This document shows positions 17,937-26,219 of a stretch of DNA of 64,000 nucleotides, piece after piece. Position numbers and translations under genes: made by a program. Origin of the DNA: Planctomycetota bacterium (lineage in GTDB: Bacteria; Planctomycetota; GCA-2746535). A model generated the notes under the pieces. It had not been told where the DNA came from. It searched no databases and saw nothing but the letters and a program-made list of their open reading frames with translations. The first letter of the stretch is position 1. Each line of letters begins with the position of its first letter. The stretch lies in assembly GCA_002746535.1 (NCBI GenBank), contig NVWA01000011.1, positions 61,814-125,813 on the forward strand. The letters run 5' to 3'.

Positions 17937-19562
17937 CTAATGAAGGAAGTGTCGCATGCCTGTAAACAGCATGGGAACTTTGTGCTCATTGGCCGCTTCA
18001 ACAACATCGTCATCTCTAATAGAGCCACCGGGTTGTATGATGGCAACAGCTCCTGTTTCAACAGCTGCATCTAATCCGTCTCGCGAAGGAAACATGGCAT
18101 CACTAGCTAGCACCGCGCCTACTGCGCGTTTACCAGCTTTTTCAGCTGCGATTTTACATGAATCAAAACGACTCATTTGGCCAGCCCCAGCACCTACAAG
18201 TGTTTTACCTTTAACTAATACAATGGCATTTGACTTGACATGTTTAGCTACTTTTTCAGCAAACAAAAGGCTCTGCAATTGTTCATCAGTTGGTTGCTCC
18301 TTTGTTGGCACGCTTAAATCATTTTCAGTAATTTTCCCGAAGTCAGCTTTTTGAACTAATATTCCACCGGGAACACTTCTGAATTGTAAAGAGTCTTCGA
18401 TTCCTTTGGGGTTAAAGAGAGGTTGCTCCATGATACGGAGGTTCTTTTTCTTTTGCAATATTTCTAGTGCTTCCGGTTCATAACCTGGAGCAATAATAGC
18501 TTCGACAAACGCGGCTAAAACGATTACATCGTCACCGGTTTCTTCTTTGAATTTTGGTATTACTTGTTCTGCTAAAAAGGTTTTATTGCCAATTTTTTCA
18601 GCAAGTGATTTTGTTATCACTCGATTAATGCCTATAACAGAGCCATATGCTGACATTGGATCGCCAGACCAAGCATTTAATAAGGCCGTTTCTATATTAT
18701 CATCTGAAGATAAACCACATGGATTTCCGTGTTTAATGATGACAACCGTTGGCTCTTCAAAGTCTCTAGCCATTGAAAATGCTGCGCTTACATCCAAAAT
18801 ATTATTGTATGAAAGCTCTTTGCCATGTAATTGTTTTGCAGCTGCAATCCCAGGTTCAGTAGCTTGCTTAAGTTCGTATAAGGCACCCTCTTGGTGAGGG
18901 TTTTCACCGTAGCGACAACTGATTACTTTTTCTAGTCCTAATGATATTTGGTCTCTAAGTTCTGTACATCCGCTTTGTTTTTTCAAATAATCAGCAATCA
19001 TGCCATCGTACTTTGAGGTTGTTTCAAAAACTTCAATGGCTAGCTCCCTTTTAAAATCTTGGGATAATGTATTGTCATTTTCTTTTAATTCATTTATTAA
19101 ACGCTCGTAGTGTTTTGGATTCACAATGACGCCAACATACTTGTGGTTTTTGCCAGCTGATCTTAACATTGCCGGGCCACCAATGTCTATATTTTCAATA
19201 GCTTCTTCAAAAGTTACGTCGGGTTTATTAATGGTTTCTTCGAAAGGATATAAATTAATGATTAATAAATCAATGGGCTCAATTTGATGAGTCGCCATTT
19301 GATTTACATGTTCTTCATTTTCGCGAACGGCTAAAATCCCGCCATGGATTTTTGGTTGTAAAGTTTTTACTCTACCATCCATGATTTCCGGGAATCCCGT
19401 AAATTCAGATACTTCTATCACAGGGATATTATTTTCCTTCAATACTTTTGATGTTCCTCCGGTTGATAAAATTTCAATACCGGCATCACTTAAACTTTTG
19501 GCAAGTTCTACTATACCTGTTTTGTCAGATACACTAATAATCGCTCGCTGAACACGATTCAT
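17937..19562 (-). CDS. purH: Bifunctional AICAR transformylase/IMP cyclohydrolase PurH
   Basis: 541 residues, slightly longer than the usual 510-530. It performs the last two steps of purine synthesis in the cytosol: formyl transfer to AICAR, then ring closure to IMP. The N-terminal IMP-cyclohydrolase (MGS-like) domain shows ISVSDKTG, ILSTGGTSKVL, DGRVKTLQPKIHGGIL and DIGGPAMLRSAGKN. The transformylase part has RYGENPHQ, KHGNPCG and the C-terminal SDAMFPSRDGLDAA and GGSIRDDDV motifs. AGGGGA lies 8 nt before the ATG, and crcB follows. Confidence 0.97.
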   Translation of the reverse strand: MNRVQRAIISVSDKTGIVELAKSLSDAGIEILSTGGTSKVLKENNIPVIEVSEFTGFPEIMDGRVKTLQPKIHGGILAVRENEEHVNQMATHQIEPIDLLIINLYPFEETINKPDVTFEEAIENIDIGGPAMLRSAGKNHKYVGVIVNPKHYERLINELKENDNTLSQDFKRELAIEVFETTSKYDGMIADYLKKQSGCTELRDQISLGLEKVISCRYGENPHQEGALYELKQATEPGIAAAKQLHGKELSYNNILDVSAAFSMARDFEEPTVVIIKHGNPCGLSSDDNIETALLNAWSGDPMSAYGSVIGINRVITKSLAEKIGNKTFLAEQVIPKFKEETGDDVIVLAAFVEAIIAPGYEPEALEILQKKKNLRIMEQPLFNPKGIEDSLQFRSVPGGILVQKADFGKITENDLSVPTKEQPTDEQLQSLLFAEKVAKHVKSNAIVLVKGKTLVGAGAGQMSRFDSCKIAAEKAGKRAVGAVLASDAMFPSRDGLDAAVETGAVAIIQPGGSIRDDDVVEAANEHKVPMLFTGMRHFLH

Positions 19563-19607
19563 TAATTATTCCCCTATAGTAATAGTTAGTTCAATTAAAA
19601 AGCGGGC

Positions 19608-19635
19608 ATTATAACTTTGTGCCCTTAGCCATCAA
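19608..19635 (-). promoter_or_regulatory. Candidate sigma70-type promoter for purH-crcB
   Basis: Read on the minus strand: a -35 box TTGATG (19635-19630), a 16-nt spacer and a perfect -10 box TATAAT (19613-19608), 46 bases upstream of the purH start. The position in the 174-base gap before purH fits. No purine operator or riboswitch was recognised. Confidence 0.5.
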
Positions 19636-19736
19636 AAGCTAACTGCTTAAAAAAGTAAAATATTGAATCTGTTTTCAGATGGTTTATTGAATTCTTGTTG
19701 GTTGGGTTTGGAATCTTTGAAAGCCTGTGCTTAATT

Positions 19737-21206
19737 TTATTTTTGGTTTGACATAAATAAGGCATTACTTAATGAAAGTGCGCAGCCTTGTAAAACCCGT
19801 TGTTCCTGTGGGTTTAAATGTTCTTGGTGTTGATCTTTTACTGTCAACAAAACACCAGAAACTTCTTTGCCCTGTGTCAGTGGAAATGTCGCGATTTTAC
19901 TTGATCCTAAAGCACTTGTTAATTTACTGTTAGAAGATAGTTCGCGATGAAGTGTTGAGTTTAATAAATAGATCTGATTATTTTCATAAGAATGAGAAAT
20001 TATTGTGGGCTCATCTGTCTTGAACAATATTTTTGGCACAACTTTATCAACATCTGGTCCTTGAAAAGAGATAGGACTTAATTGACCATTGGAGCTCATA
20101 AGGAAAATTCCTGCAAATCTAAAATCAAAAACAGTTTTTAGTTTGTACAGGACATCATGACAAATGTCCTTAAATTCAATATCGCGAGACATGGTTAGCT
20201 CTTGAATTTCCAGAGAAAGATCTAAAAACATTTCATTTTCTGATTTTGGTGCTTTACGGCTTTTAATTTTCGATTCTGAATCTTCGTGAGAATCATCATA
20301 TCCGTCACCAGGATCAATCTTCAATTCATCTATGGCAACATCTAACATATGGGCGGTTTTATTTATTTCAGAACCTAGATCATTGATAATTTCCATAATG
20401 TCAGATTGTCCAACGTTTAGAATTTTTTCTGACATAGCGAGAATGGTAGATATTTTAATACTTTTTTGTTCCAATCGATAACCACAGGTTTTTTTAGCGA
20501 TCAAATCTGACACACAAACTATTTGGGTTAATTTGTCTCTTCTTTTTAATTCTGATGGCGTGGTAAATCGGTGAGTATAAATAACTTTTAAAATAGATTG
20601 TGGTAAACTCCATTGTTTTGCTACGAGGCCACCAACCTCGTGGTGTGTGCAACCAAAGATCTCTTTTTCGACTTCTTCAGAATAGGTTCCTGAGGTCTTA
20701 ACTTTCTTTATGACCTTTTCATATTCGTCGGGAAAATATTGTCCCATTACAAATTTGCCAATGTCATGAAGTAGACCGCCAACAAAGAAAGATTCTGGGG
20801 ACTCTTCACCTTTAAGAATTGAAATTCTTTGGGCACAGATTCCAACACACATAGAATGTTTCCAAATATCTCTGAAGCTAGATTTTTTTGTCATTAAGCC
20901 AAAAAATTCATATGCGCTAATAGCCATGACCATTCGTTGGATTTCTGCGAAGCCTAATAGAATAATGGCTTGAGTAACGGTTGATACTTGTGGTGATGAG
21001 CGTCGATAATAGGCGGAATTGGCAACTCTAAGTACCTTGCCTGTTAGGCTAATATCTTCTAAAACGATACTAGCTAAATCGCTTACACTCGAGTCTTCAT
21101 TGTCGGTTGCCTTTTGAATTTCCATTATTATTTGTGGCAACGAAGGCATTTCATTTCCTTCTAGCAGGCCTTCATGGATAACTTTTAGGCATTTTTTAGC
21201 ATCCAT
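19737..21206 (-). CDS. HDOD-domain signalling protein with C-terminal GAF-like domain
   Basis: 489 residues, cytosolic. Residues about 15-215 form an HDOD domain: MPSLPQIIMEIQKATDNED, the LTGKVLRVANSAYYRR helix, TVTQAIILLGFAEIQRMV, then GGLLHDIGKFVMG and CTHHEVGGLVAKQWSLP. HDOD domains resemble HD-type phosphohydrolases and mostly act as non-catalytic signalling scaffolds, although an HDIG motif is retained here. After a charged linker (280-325) the last 155 residues resemble a GAF sensor (FRFAGIFLMSSNGQL..ATFPLTQGKEVSGVLLTVKDQHQEHLNPQEQRVLQ). This HDOD-GAF layout is common in regulators of motility, cell cycle and c-di-GMP circuits. The ligand is unknown. Confidence 0.8.
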   Translation of the reverse strand: MDAKKCLKVIHEGLLEGNEMPSLPQIIMEIQKATDNEDSSVSDLASIVLEDISLTGKVLRVANSAYYRRSSPQVSTVTQAIILLGFAEIQRMVMAISAYEFFGLMTKKSSFRDIWKHSMCVGICAQRISILKGEESPESFFVGGLLHDIGKFVMGQYFPDEYEKVIKKVKTSGTYSEEVEKEIFGCTHHEVGGLVAKQWSLPQSILKVIYTHRFTTPSELKRRDKLTQIVCVSDLIAKKTCGYRLEQKSIKISTILAMSEKILNVGQSDIMEIINDLGSEINKTAHMLDVAIDELKIDPGDGYDDSHEDSESKIKSRKAPKSENEMFLDLSLEIQELTMSRDIEFKDICHDVLYKLKTVFDFRFAGIFLMSSNGQLSPISFQGPDVDKVVPKILFKTDEPTIISHSYENNQIYLLNSTLHRELSSNSKLTSALGSSKIATFPLTQGKEVSGVLLTVKDQHQEHLNPQEQRVLQGCALSLSNALFMSNQK

Positions 21207-21411
21207 AATTTAACTCATCATTCATTAATTCGAAATTTTCATTGTAGTTCACGTTCAATTGACATTATAGACATGCAAAAAAATTAATACATAAGGTTTT
21301 AAGAGGCAGCTTAATTAAATTCGCTTGATTATAATTCAATATAAGTATAGTTTTAGTATATAAGTATGATTTATATTAAATTAATAATACTTTTTGTTGT
21401 ATAGGTCGTTT

Positions 21412-22707
21412 ATGAGTGGGGCAAAAGTGGGAAAAAAAGAATATGATATCGTCATTATCGGCGGTGGAATTGCAGGGGTTTTTGCAGCTTTAGGTGCGCG
21501 AGGAAAAGACACTTCCGTACTTTTAATTGAATTGAGTAATATGCTGGGTGGGCAAGGAACAGCTGGTGGGGTAGCTGGTTTTTGTGGGGATACAAGAAGA
21601 GTAAACAAGCCTTTTAAATCATTAATTACGACACTAGAAAAACATCAACTCATTCAAGAATATGACCCTAAAAAAGATCGTTTAGATTATGAACTTGAAC
21701 CTTGTGCTTATTTATTACAAGAGATGTGCGTTGATGCTGGCGTTGATATTATGTTCAAAGGTTATGTAGTAGAAACGAATTCAGAAAACGGACAAATTAA
21801 ATCAGTTACTGTGTCGACAGGTGCTGGGCAAATGGAAATTTGTGCCAAACAATTCATTGATGCCACGGGTGATTGTAGAATTGTTGAGCAAATGGGCATC
21901 CCTTTAATTAACGAAGGTGTCAATAAACAACTGCCGATGAGTCTTTATTTTACCATGTGGGATACAGGCCAAAAAATTAAACCGCAATTATTACCAGGTT
22001 GTCAGGAATGGAATTCTGATGATGAAATTCCAATGACTAGTTTGCATCGATTCGAAACGGGGAAAGTAGAGGTTAAAATGAAAGTTGTTGGATTTGATGC
22101 CTCGGATCCAATTGCATTGTCAGAAGTAGAAATTTTTGCACGTCGGCAAATGATGAGTCTAGTTTATTTTTTACAAACAAAGGGTTATAAAGGCAAGAAG
22201 CTTGATCAGCATGTGATTGCCTTTGCTTCTAAACATATTGGAATTAGAGAAAGTAATCGAATAATGGGTGAGTATAGTTTGACAGAGCAAGACTTAAAAA
22301 ATGGCAAGGAGTTTGATGATGCCATAGCTGTTGGAACTTACCATCTAGATTTTCATTGGCCGGACAAAATGGAAAGAGCGGATACCGGAATTACCACAAT
22401 GGTGCCTCCTTATCATATTCCGCTGAATGCCGTGTTACCTAAAGATACAGTCAATATATTGGTGCCTGGTCGTGGATTATGTGGTGATCAAATGGCAATG
22501 AGCAGTTATCGAGTAATGGCAACATGTGCGCAAACCGGTTTTGCAACAGGTATAGTAGCGAAGCAATCATGCGAAAAGAATATTTCTTTAAGAGAATTAG
22601 ACATTAAGTTGGTTCAGCAAGAAATTGAAGAGGAAGGTCAATCTTTAAACCTTGAAGACTATGGTGAATATTTAAATCATATTCAACTCGGATCGAATTC
22701 GTGTTAG
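21412..22707 (+). CDS. FAD-dependent oxidoreductase (FAD_oxidored family)
   Basis: 431 residues from the ATG at 21412, preferred over an upstream TTG at 21394 because AGG lies 6 nt before it and the protein then begins just before the dinucleotide fold. The Rossmann motif DIVIIGGGIAGVFAALGARG binds FAD; DATGDCRIVEQMGIP is the usual second FAD contact; GIRESNRIMGEYSLTEQDL and the late ILVPGRGLCGDQMAMSSYRVMATCAQTG are hallmark motifs of the FAD_oxidored (PF12831-type) proteins common in polysaccharide-degrading bacteria. The substrate is unknown. It is divergent from the HDOD gene. No signal peptide, so cytosolic. Confidence 0.82.
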   Translation: MSGAKVGKKEYDIVIIGGGIAGVFAALGARGKDTSVLLIELSNMLGGQGTAGGVAGFCGDTRRVNKPFKSLITTLEKHQLIQEYDPKKDRLDYELEPCAYLLQEMCVDAGVDIMFKGYVVETNSENGQIKSVTVSTGAGQMEICAKQFIDATGDCRIVEQMGIPLINEGVNKQLPMSLYFTMWDTGQKIKPQLLPGCQEWNSDDEIPMTSLHRFETGKVEVKMKVVGFDASDPIALSEVEIFARRQMMSLVYFLQTKGYKGKKLDQHVIAFASKHIGIRESNRIMGEYSLTEQDLKNGKEFDDAIAVGTYHLDFHWPDKMERADTGITTMVPPYHIPLNAVLPKDTVNILVPGRGLCGDQMAMSSYRVMATCAQTGFATGIVAKQSCEKNISLRELDIKLVQQEIEEEGQSLNLEDYGEYLNHIQLGSNSC

Positions 22708-22731
22708 CAAAAATAACAGAGGTTTTTAATT

Positions 22732-23157
22732 TTATAAATCATCTTTATCGATAATAACTTCAAGCAAAAATTCATCATCGTAATCGTTATACCTATAAAC
22801 CATATAAATTCCTTTATCTAACAATGATTTTAAGAATTTATATTGAGGGCTAACCTTTAGGGCAAGCTTGATTCCGGCACGGCAGCGTTCTTCAGTTAAC
22901 TGATCAATGTCTACCCCTGAATCTTCAGATAGATAACACTCATAGATAATGCCGTCTCCTTCGTCATCTTTATAAATTTCAATTTCCTCAATTAGGCCTC
23001 GAGAGTCTGTAATAGCCTGCGGGATGTTTTGTATTTCTAGAGCTATAAAGTCGTCTAAAATTGAATTGTTTGAGGGGGAGCAGCCGGCTCGAATGATAAA
23101 CCCGATGGCAACAACTAAGATGATTCCTACTGCGAGACCATAATCTTTCATTGGCAA
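22732..23157 (-). CDS. Small membrane-anchored protein of unknown function
   Basis: 141 residues. AGG lies 8 nt before the ATG. One N-terminal hydrophobic helix (GLAVGIILVVAIGFIIRAG) is followed by CSPSNN and an acidic domain. The Cys after RAG looks like a lipobox, but Arg at -3 is unfavourable, so a simple membrane anchor is more likely. The acidic part holds two Cys (YECYL, EERCRAG) that could pair. No family recognised. It ends 25 bases from the convergent FAD oxidoreductase. Confidence 0.55.
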   Translation of the reverse strand: MPMKDYGLAVGIILVVAIGFIIRAGCSPSNNSILDDFIALEIQNIPQAITDSRGLIEEIEIYKDDEGDGIIYECYLSEDSGVDIDQLTEERCRAGIKLALKVSPQYKFLKSLLDKGIYMVYRYNDYDDEFLLEVIIDKDDL

Positions 23158-23251
23158 AACCTATGTTTGAATAAGTTGTTTATATTAGGTTAGTCTGAAA
23201 TAAGGGTTAATTCAAGTTTAAAAGAGATATAGCAGGCTAAATGGTTTAAAA

Positions 23252-23833
23252 TTACGAAAAATCTAAGAGTCTTTTGGATTCATTAGAGTCAGGAATCATG
23301 CCGTGTTCCGTTTTCCTCATTTCAATTAAATCAGACCTTTGAATATTCATTTTATCCCGAACTTCTCTTATGGGTAGCTGGCAATATTCATTAAAATCTA
23401 TTTTGTTTATATCTCTTACTGTACGTTCTCGACCATACTTAAATCCTAATTCAAAGGCAAATAAATCCCTTTTCTGTAATTTAAAATTAGGGGGATATAA
23501 ATAAAGTGAGAAAAATTTAAAAATGGAGCAATGGTAATTACGAACTTTCGAATTATTACCCATGGTGAAACCAATTACAAAAGCTTCGTCCTGTGGTAAC
23601 AGACCTCTACCTAAAAGTATATGGATGCAGTCATGGTTAAATAAACTAATGTATCCGGGCATCGCTATAGGGCTTTTTGGGTTTTCGAGTAGCCAGACAA
23701 AAAAAGGGACATCTTTTTGTTCGTAACCAGGCATACCATTAATAATATCCTTTAATGTCCTTGATTGCTCTTGGAGTCCTGGGTACCAACTTTCTAGTAT
23801 TTCTTGGTACTGGTGAAGTTTTTTTTCTACCAT
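23252..23833 (-). CDS. Coq4-like protein with HDxxH-x11-E zinc motif
   Basis: 193 residues, no signal peptide or membrane segment. Residues 67-83 read HDCIHILLGRGLLPQDE, that is His67-Asp68-x2-His71-x11-Glu83 with an LLG after the second His, matching the metal motif of Coq4 (human HDMLHTLLG...E). Coq4 organises ubiquinone biosynthesis and has been linked to ring C1 decarboxylation/hydroxylation. The rest shows GFTMG and an ELGFKYGRERT helix that fit a helical Coq4-type fold, but overall similarity cannot be judged by eye. It starts 5 bases after the stop of the methyltransferase gene, so the two are co-transcribed. No other quinone gene is visible, so the substrate may not be a quinone. Confidence 0.55.
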   Translation of the reverse strand: MVEKKLHQYQEILESWYPGLQEQSRTLKDIINGMPGYEQKDVPFFVWLLENPKSPIAMPGYISLFNHDCIHILLGRGLLPQDEAFVIGFTMGNNSKVRNYHCSIFKFFSLYLYPPNFKLQKRDLFAFELGFKYGRERTVRDINKIDFNEYCQLPIREVRDKMNIQRSDLIEMRKTEHGMIPDSNESKRLLDFS

Positions 23834-23838
23834 AAAAG

Positions 23839-24699
23839 TTAGTTGATTATTTCTACTTTAAAATTATCCCAATCGGAATTTGTCGTATATTCTATTGCGA
23901 TAGTGACCTTTTGACCTTGTTGAACTTCTATGTCCTCTGGTAGTGGTAAAATAACCGGTGGCATCAATGAGTCGGAAGAATTAAAAGTAAACTCATCATA
24001 GACACATAAGGGGGATGTTAGTCTAATGCTGTTTACGCATCCCGATTCTTTTGCGGTAAAGGTTACGGTTTCTTTGAAGCTTGTTTGATTTACTTGATTC
24101 ATGTTGATTGTTGAATACGTTTTTATTTCTGAAATAATTTTGGGTTTGGTTATGCCAGTGAATTCGAAAAATGAGGTTCTTAGCTCAATCACATCTTCAA
24201 AGATATATTGAGTTTGGCATAGTTCAATTTTATTTTCTATGATTGAAGGAATGCAAATTGGATTTTTAATAGATAAATTTTCAACCATGTGATTCATAAC
24301 TTGTAACTGTGGTTCTGTGACTTCCCAAGTACTTAAGTTTTCAGCAATTAAGACATCTGCTTTTAGTCCGTTCATATCTTCGGCTGTGACTTCCAGTGTA
24401 TTTTTTTGAATTAAGTGAATATTTTTGAATCCAGATTTATCAATATTTTTTTGAGCAAATTTGGCAATAACAGGATCAAGTTCAATGCAAAAAACTTCCT
24501 TAGCACCGGCATTTGCTGCAATTAAACTTAAGATAGATGTACCCGTTCCACTTTCCAAAATGACCTTCCCTTTACTTGCTTTTTGAATAGCTTGCTTGAA
24601 GGGGGTTACACGTGCTAGGTCTGAAACCATTTCATAGTGGTAGGGTAATCCCAGTTCGCCCTTGTTGTGAGGGTTGTTGTATTCGGTTCTGGATGTCAT
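23839..24699 (-). CDS. Class I SAM-dependent methyltransferase, PRMT-like
   Basis: 286 residues with AGGA 8 nt before the ATG. The SAM site is clear: motif I ILESGTGTSILSLIAANAGA, acidic end of strand 2 in VFCIELDPVIAKFAQKNI, and IQKNTLEV. The segment ADVLIAENLSTWEVTEPQL resembles the double-E region of protein arginine methyltransferases, and the C-terminal half is beta-rich (INMNQVNQTSFKETVTFTA..), as in the PRMT barrel. A few bacterial proteins share this layout; their targets are mostly unknown. It is the first gene of a two-gene unit with the Coq4-like protein. Confidence 0.7.
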   Translation of the reverse strand: MTSRTEYNNPHNKGELGLPYHYEMVSDLARVTPFKQAIQKASKGKVILESGTGTSILSLIAANAGAKEVFCIELDPVIAKFAQKNIDKSGFKNIHLIQKNTLEVTAEDMNGLKADVLIAENLSTWEVTEPQLQVMNHMVENLSIKNPICIPSIIENKIELCQTQYIFEDVIELRTSFFEFTGITKPKIISEIKTYSTINMNQVNQTSFKETVTFTAKESGCVNSIRLTSPLCVYDEFTFNSSDSLMPPVILPLPEDIEVQQGQKVTIAIEYTTNSDWDNFKVEIIN

Positions 24700-24859
24700 A
24701 TAAAATCCTATTGTTTTAATATTTTTACGGGTTGGATCCTGATTCTTGATCTGTATAATACCGCCTTTTATTGGATGGCAAGCTCAATTCATATAGACCG
24801 AATTGTTTGCTTTTAGCTTAATTTAGCTAAGAATATTTCCTTATATTTCAAAAATAAAC

Positions 24860-24886
24860 TTGACTCTTTTAGAATTGTTCTAAAAT
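24860..24886 (+). promoter_or_regulatory. Candidate promoter of the perR-like gene
   Basis: A -35 box TTGACT (24860-24865) and a -10 box TAAAAT (24881-24886), with a short spacer of 15 nt, 32 bases upstream of the regulator start. The two PerR-box-like repeats lie across the spacer and the -10 box, so bound repressor would block RNA polymerase. Confidence 0.45.
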
Positions 24887-24901
24887 TAGAACTATTCTAA
24901 A
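24868..24901. promoter_or_regulatory. Tandem PerR-box-like operators forming a 34-bp palindrome
   Basis: Two 7-1-7 inverted repeats, TTAGAATTGTTCTAA (24869-24883) and TTAGAACTATTCTAA (24886-24900), spaced 17 bp centre to centre. Each resembles the Per box TTATAAT-N-ATTATAA, and together they are nearly perfect mirror images. They lie just upstream of the Fur/PerR-family gene, which indicates autoregulation by two dimers on adjacent sites. Confidence 0.8.
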
Positions 24902-24917
24902 TAGAGGGTGGATAGCA

Positions 24918-25355
24918 ATGAAAAATAAAGTTCAGGCTTGTTTAACAAAAGACGATATTGTCGATTCTTTGAAAAATGTAGGCGTAAACCCTACTGCACA
25001 AAGAATAGCTATTTGCCAGTTTGTGCTTTGCCAAGGTGATCATCCGACGGCCGATGAAATAAAAACTTGGGTTGATCAGCATTTCCCAAAATTAAGTTTA
25101 GCTACTATATACAATACTTTAAAGACATTAACTGATGCGGGTGTTTTGAGAGAATATAAATTTCCTCATTCAGGCAAATCATTTTATGATAACAACCTTG
25201 TTGACCACTATCATTTACTAGATGAAGAATCAGGGAAATTGATAGATATAGACTCTAAATCAATTAATGTTAGCAAAGGTTTTTTAAAAGAATTTACGGT
25301 GAATAAGATGGATGTTATTTTTTATGGCAAACATAAATCTCAAGTAGATGGGTAA
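24918..25355 (+). CDS. perR: PerR-like peroxide regulator lacking structural zinc cysteines
   Basis: 145 residues, Fur superfamily, the same length as Bacillus PerR. The winged helix is seen (NPTAQRIAICQFV..HPTADEIKTWV..LSLATIYNTLKTLTDAGVL). All five regulatory metal ligands of PerR align: His42, Asp91, His97, His99 and Asp110 (PerR H37, D85, H91, H93, D104); Asp at the second position favours PerR over Fur. Both CxxC structural-zinc motifs are gone: the first is D102-EE-S105, the second is replaced by GKHKSQ near the C-terminus. Such a PerR without structural zinc is known from Leptospira. GAGGGTGG lies upstream of the ATG, the double operator precedes the gene, and a peroxiredoxin follows. 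A repressor oxidised by peroxide through Fe(II) is the inferred role. Confidence 0.82.
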   Translation: MKNKVQACLTKDDIVDSLKNVGVNPTAQRIAICQFVLCQGDHPTADEIKTWVDQHFPKLSLATIYNTLKTLTDAGVLREYKFPHSGKSFYDNNLVDHYHLLDEESGKLIDIDSKSINVSKGFLKEFTVNKMDVIFYGKHKSQVDG

Positions 25356-25508
25356 GGTGGAAATTGAAGAGCAAGCTGTTTCCTGCAGCCGTTTGTTCAG
25401 ATTAGTAAAAAGCAGGATAAAGTCTTTCGACAAGCTATCATGGCTGCTGGTACAGGATGTATAGCTGCTTTGGTTGGGAGCACAGGAGTATTTTTTTTAA
25501 TTTTTTAA
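25350..25508 (+). pseudogene. trxB: Decayed C-terminal remnant of thioredoxin reductase
   Basis: Between the regulator and the peroxiredoxin, three frames in succession encode pieces of a TrxR C-terminus: GKVEIEEQ from 25351, LFPAAVCSD (25376-25402, like GLFAAGDVCSD), then DKVFRQAIMAAGTGCIAAL (25416-25472), which matches the family end DxxYRQAixAAGtGCxAAL. Stops (TAG TAA at 25403-25408) and frame changes show it is not functional, and no N-terminal FAD or CxxC part exists here. A deletion that removed most of trxB is the simplest reading. The first piece is the weakest. Confidence 0.65.
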
Positions 25509-25529
25509 CAAAATATTAGGAGTAGTAAG

Positions 25530-26117
25530 ATGGCTTTTTTAGTATCAAATGAAGCACCAGGTTTCACAGCACAGGCAGTAATGCCAGACAACTCATTCAA
25601 AGAAATTTCTTTGTCTGATTATAAAGGTAAATACGTTGTATTGTTCTTTTATCCTTTGGATTTCACTTTTGTTTGTCCAACGGAAATTGTTGCTTTCAAT
25701 AAACAGCTTGATGCCTTTAAATCAAAAAACTGTGAAGTATTAGGCGTTTCTGTAGATTCACATTTTTCTCACTTAGCTTGGAAAAATACAACTTTAGAAA
25801 ATGGTGGTATTGGCGATATTCAATATCCTTTAGTTTCTGATTTAACAAAATCTATTTCAACAAATTATGGTGTATTGTTTAACGGCATTATTGCCCTTAG
25901 AGGATTATTCTTGATTGACAAAGAAGGTGTTATTCAACATTCTGTTGTCAATAATTTACCTTTAGGCCGAAATGTTGAAGAAGCATTGAGAATGGTTGAT
26001 GCTTTACAACACACTGAAGAAAATGGTGAAGTTTGCCCTGCTAACTGGAAAACTGGTGAAGAAGCAATGGCACCAACATCAGAAAGTACTGGCGCATATT
26101 TAGCAAAAAATAGCTAA
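25530..26117 (+). CDS. Typical 2-Cys peroxiredoxin (AhpC/TSA, Prx1 class)
   Basis: 195 residues with AGGAG 7-8 nt before the ATG. It reduces hydrogen peroxide and organic peroxides in the cytosol. The peroxidatic Cys49 lies in [14 protein letters not shown], with the partner Thr46 in place; the resolving Cys169 lies in [15 protein letters not shown], and [16 protein letters not shown] is the usual central motif. The C-terminus has no YF extension, suggesting a form resistant to over-oxidation. The adjacent PerR-like gene and its operator imply peroxide-controlled expression, by read-through from the perR promoter, as no own box is seen. The usual reductant gene here is only the trxB remnant. 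Confidence 0.95.
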   Translation: MAFLVSNEAPGFTAQAVMPDNSFKEISLSDYKGKYVVLFFYPLDFTFVCPTEIVAFNKQLDAFKSKNCEVLGVSVDSHFSHLAWKNTTLENGGIGDIQYPLVSDLTKSISTNYGVLFNGIIALRGLFLIDKEGVIQHSVVNNLPLGRNVEEALRMVDALQHTEENGEVCPANWKTGEEAMAPTSESTGAYLAKNS

Positions 26118-26130
26118 TTAGTTATTTAAT

Positions 26131-26168
26131 AAAATAGAGGCGCATTCTGGTTCCTCTATTTTAATTTT
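26131..26168 (+). terminator. Rho-independent terminator after peroxiredoxin
   Basis: Perfect 10-bp stem AAAATAGAGG (26131-26140) and CCTCTATTTT (26153-26162), 12-nt loop, followed by AATTTT. It begins 14 bases after the peroxiredoxin stop. Confidence 0.8.
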
Positions 26169-26219
26169 CACTTCTACTATCTTACAATCCACCAACATAT
26201 ACCAAACGAAAGAAGCTAT

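Noticed and set aside
17956..18354. A 132-codon plus-strand frame inside purH
   Set aside because: Antisense to highly conserved PurH sequence, no ribosome site and no recognisable protein.
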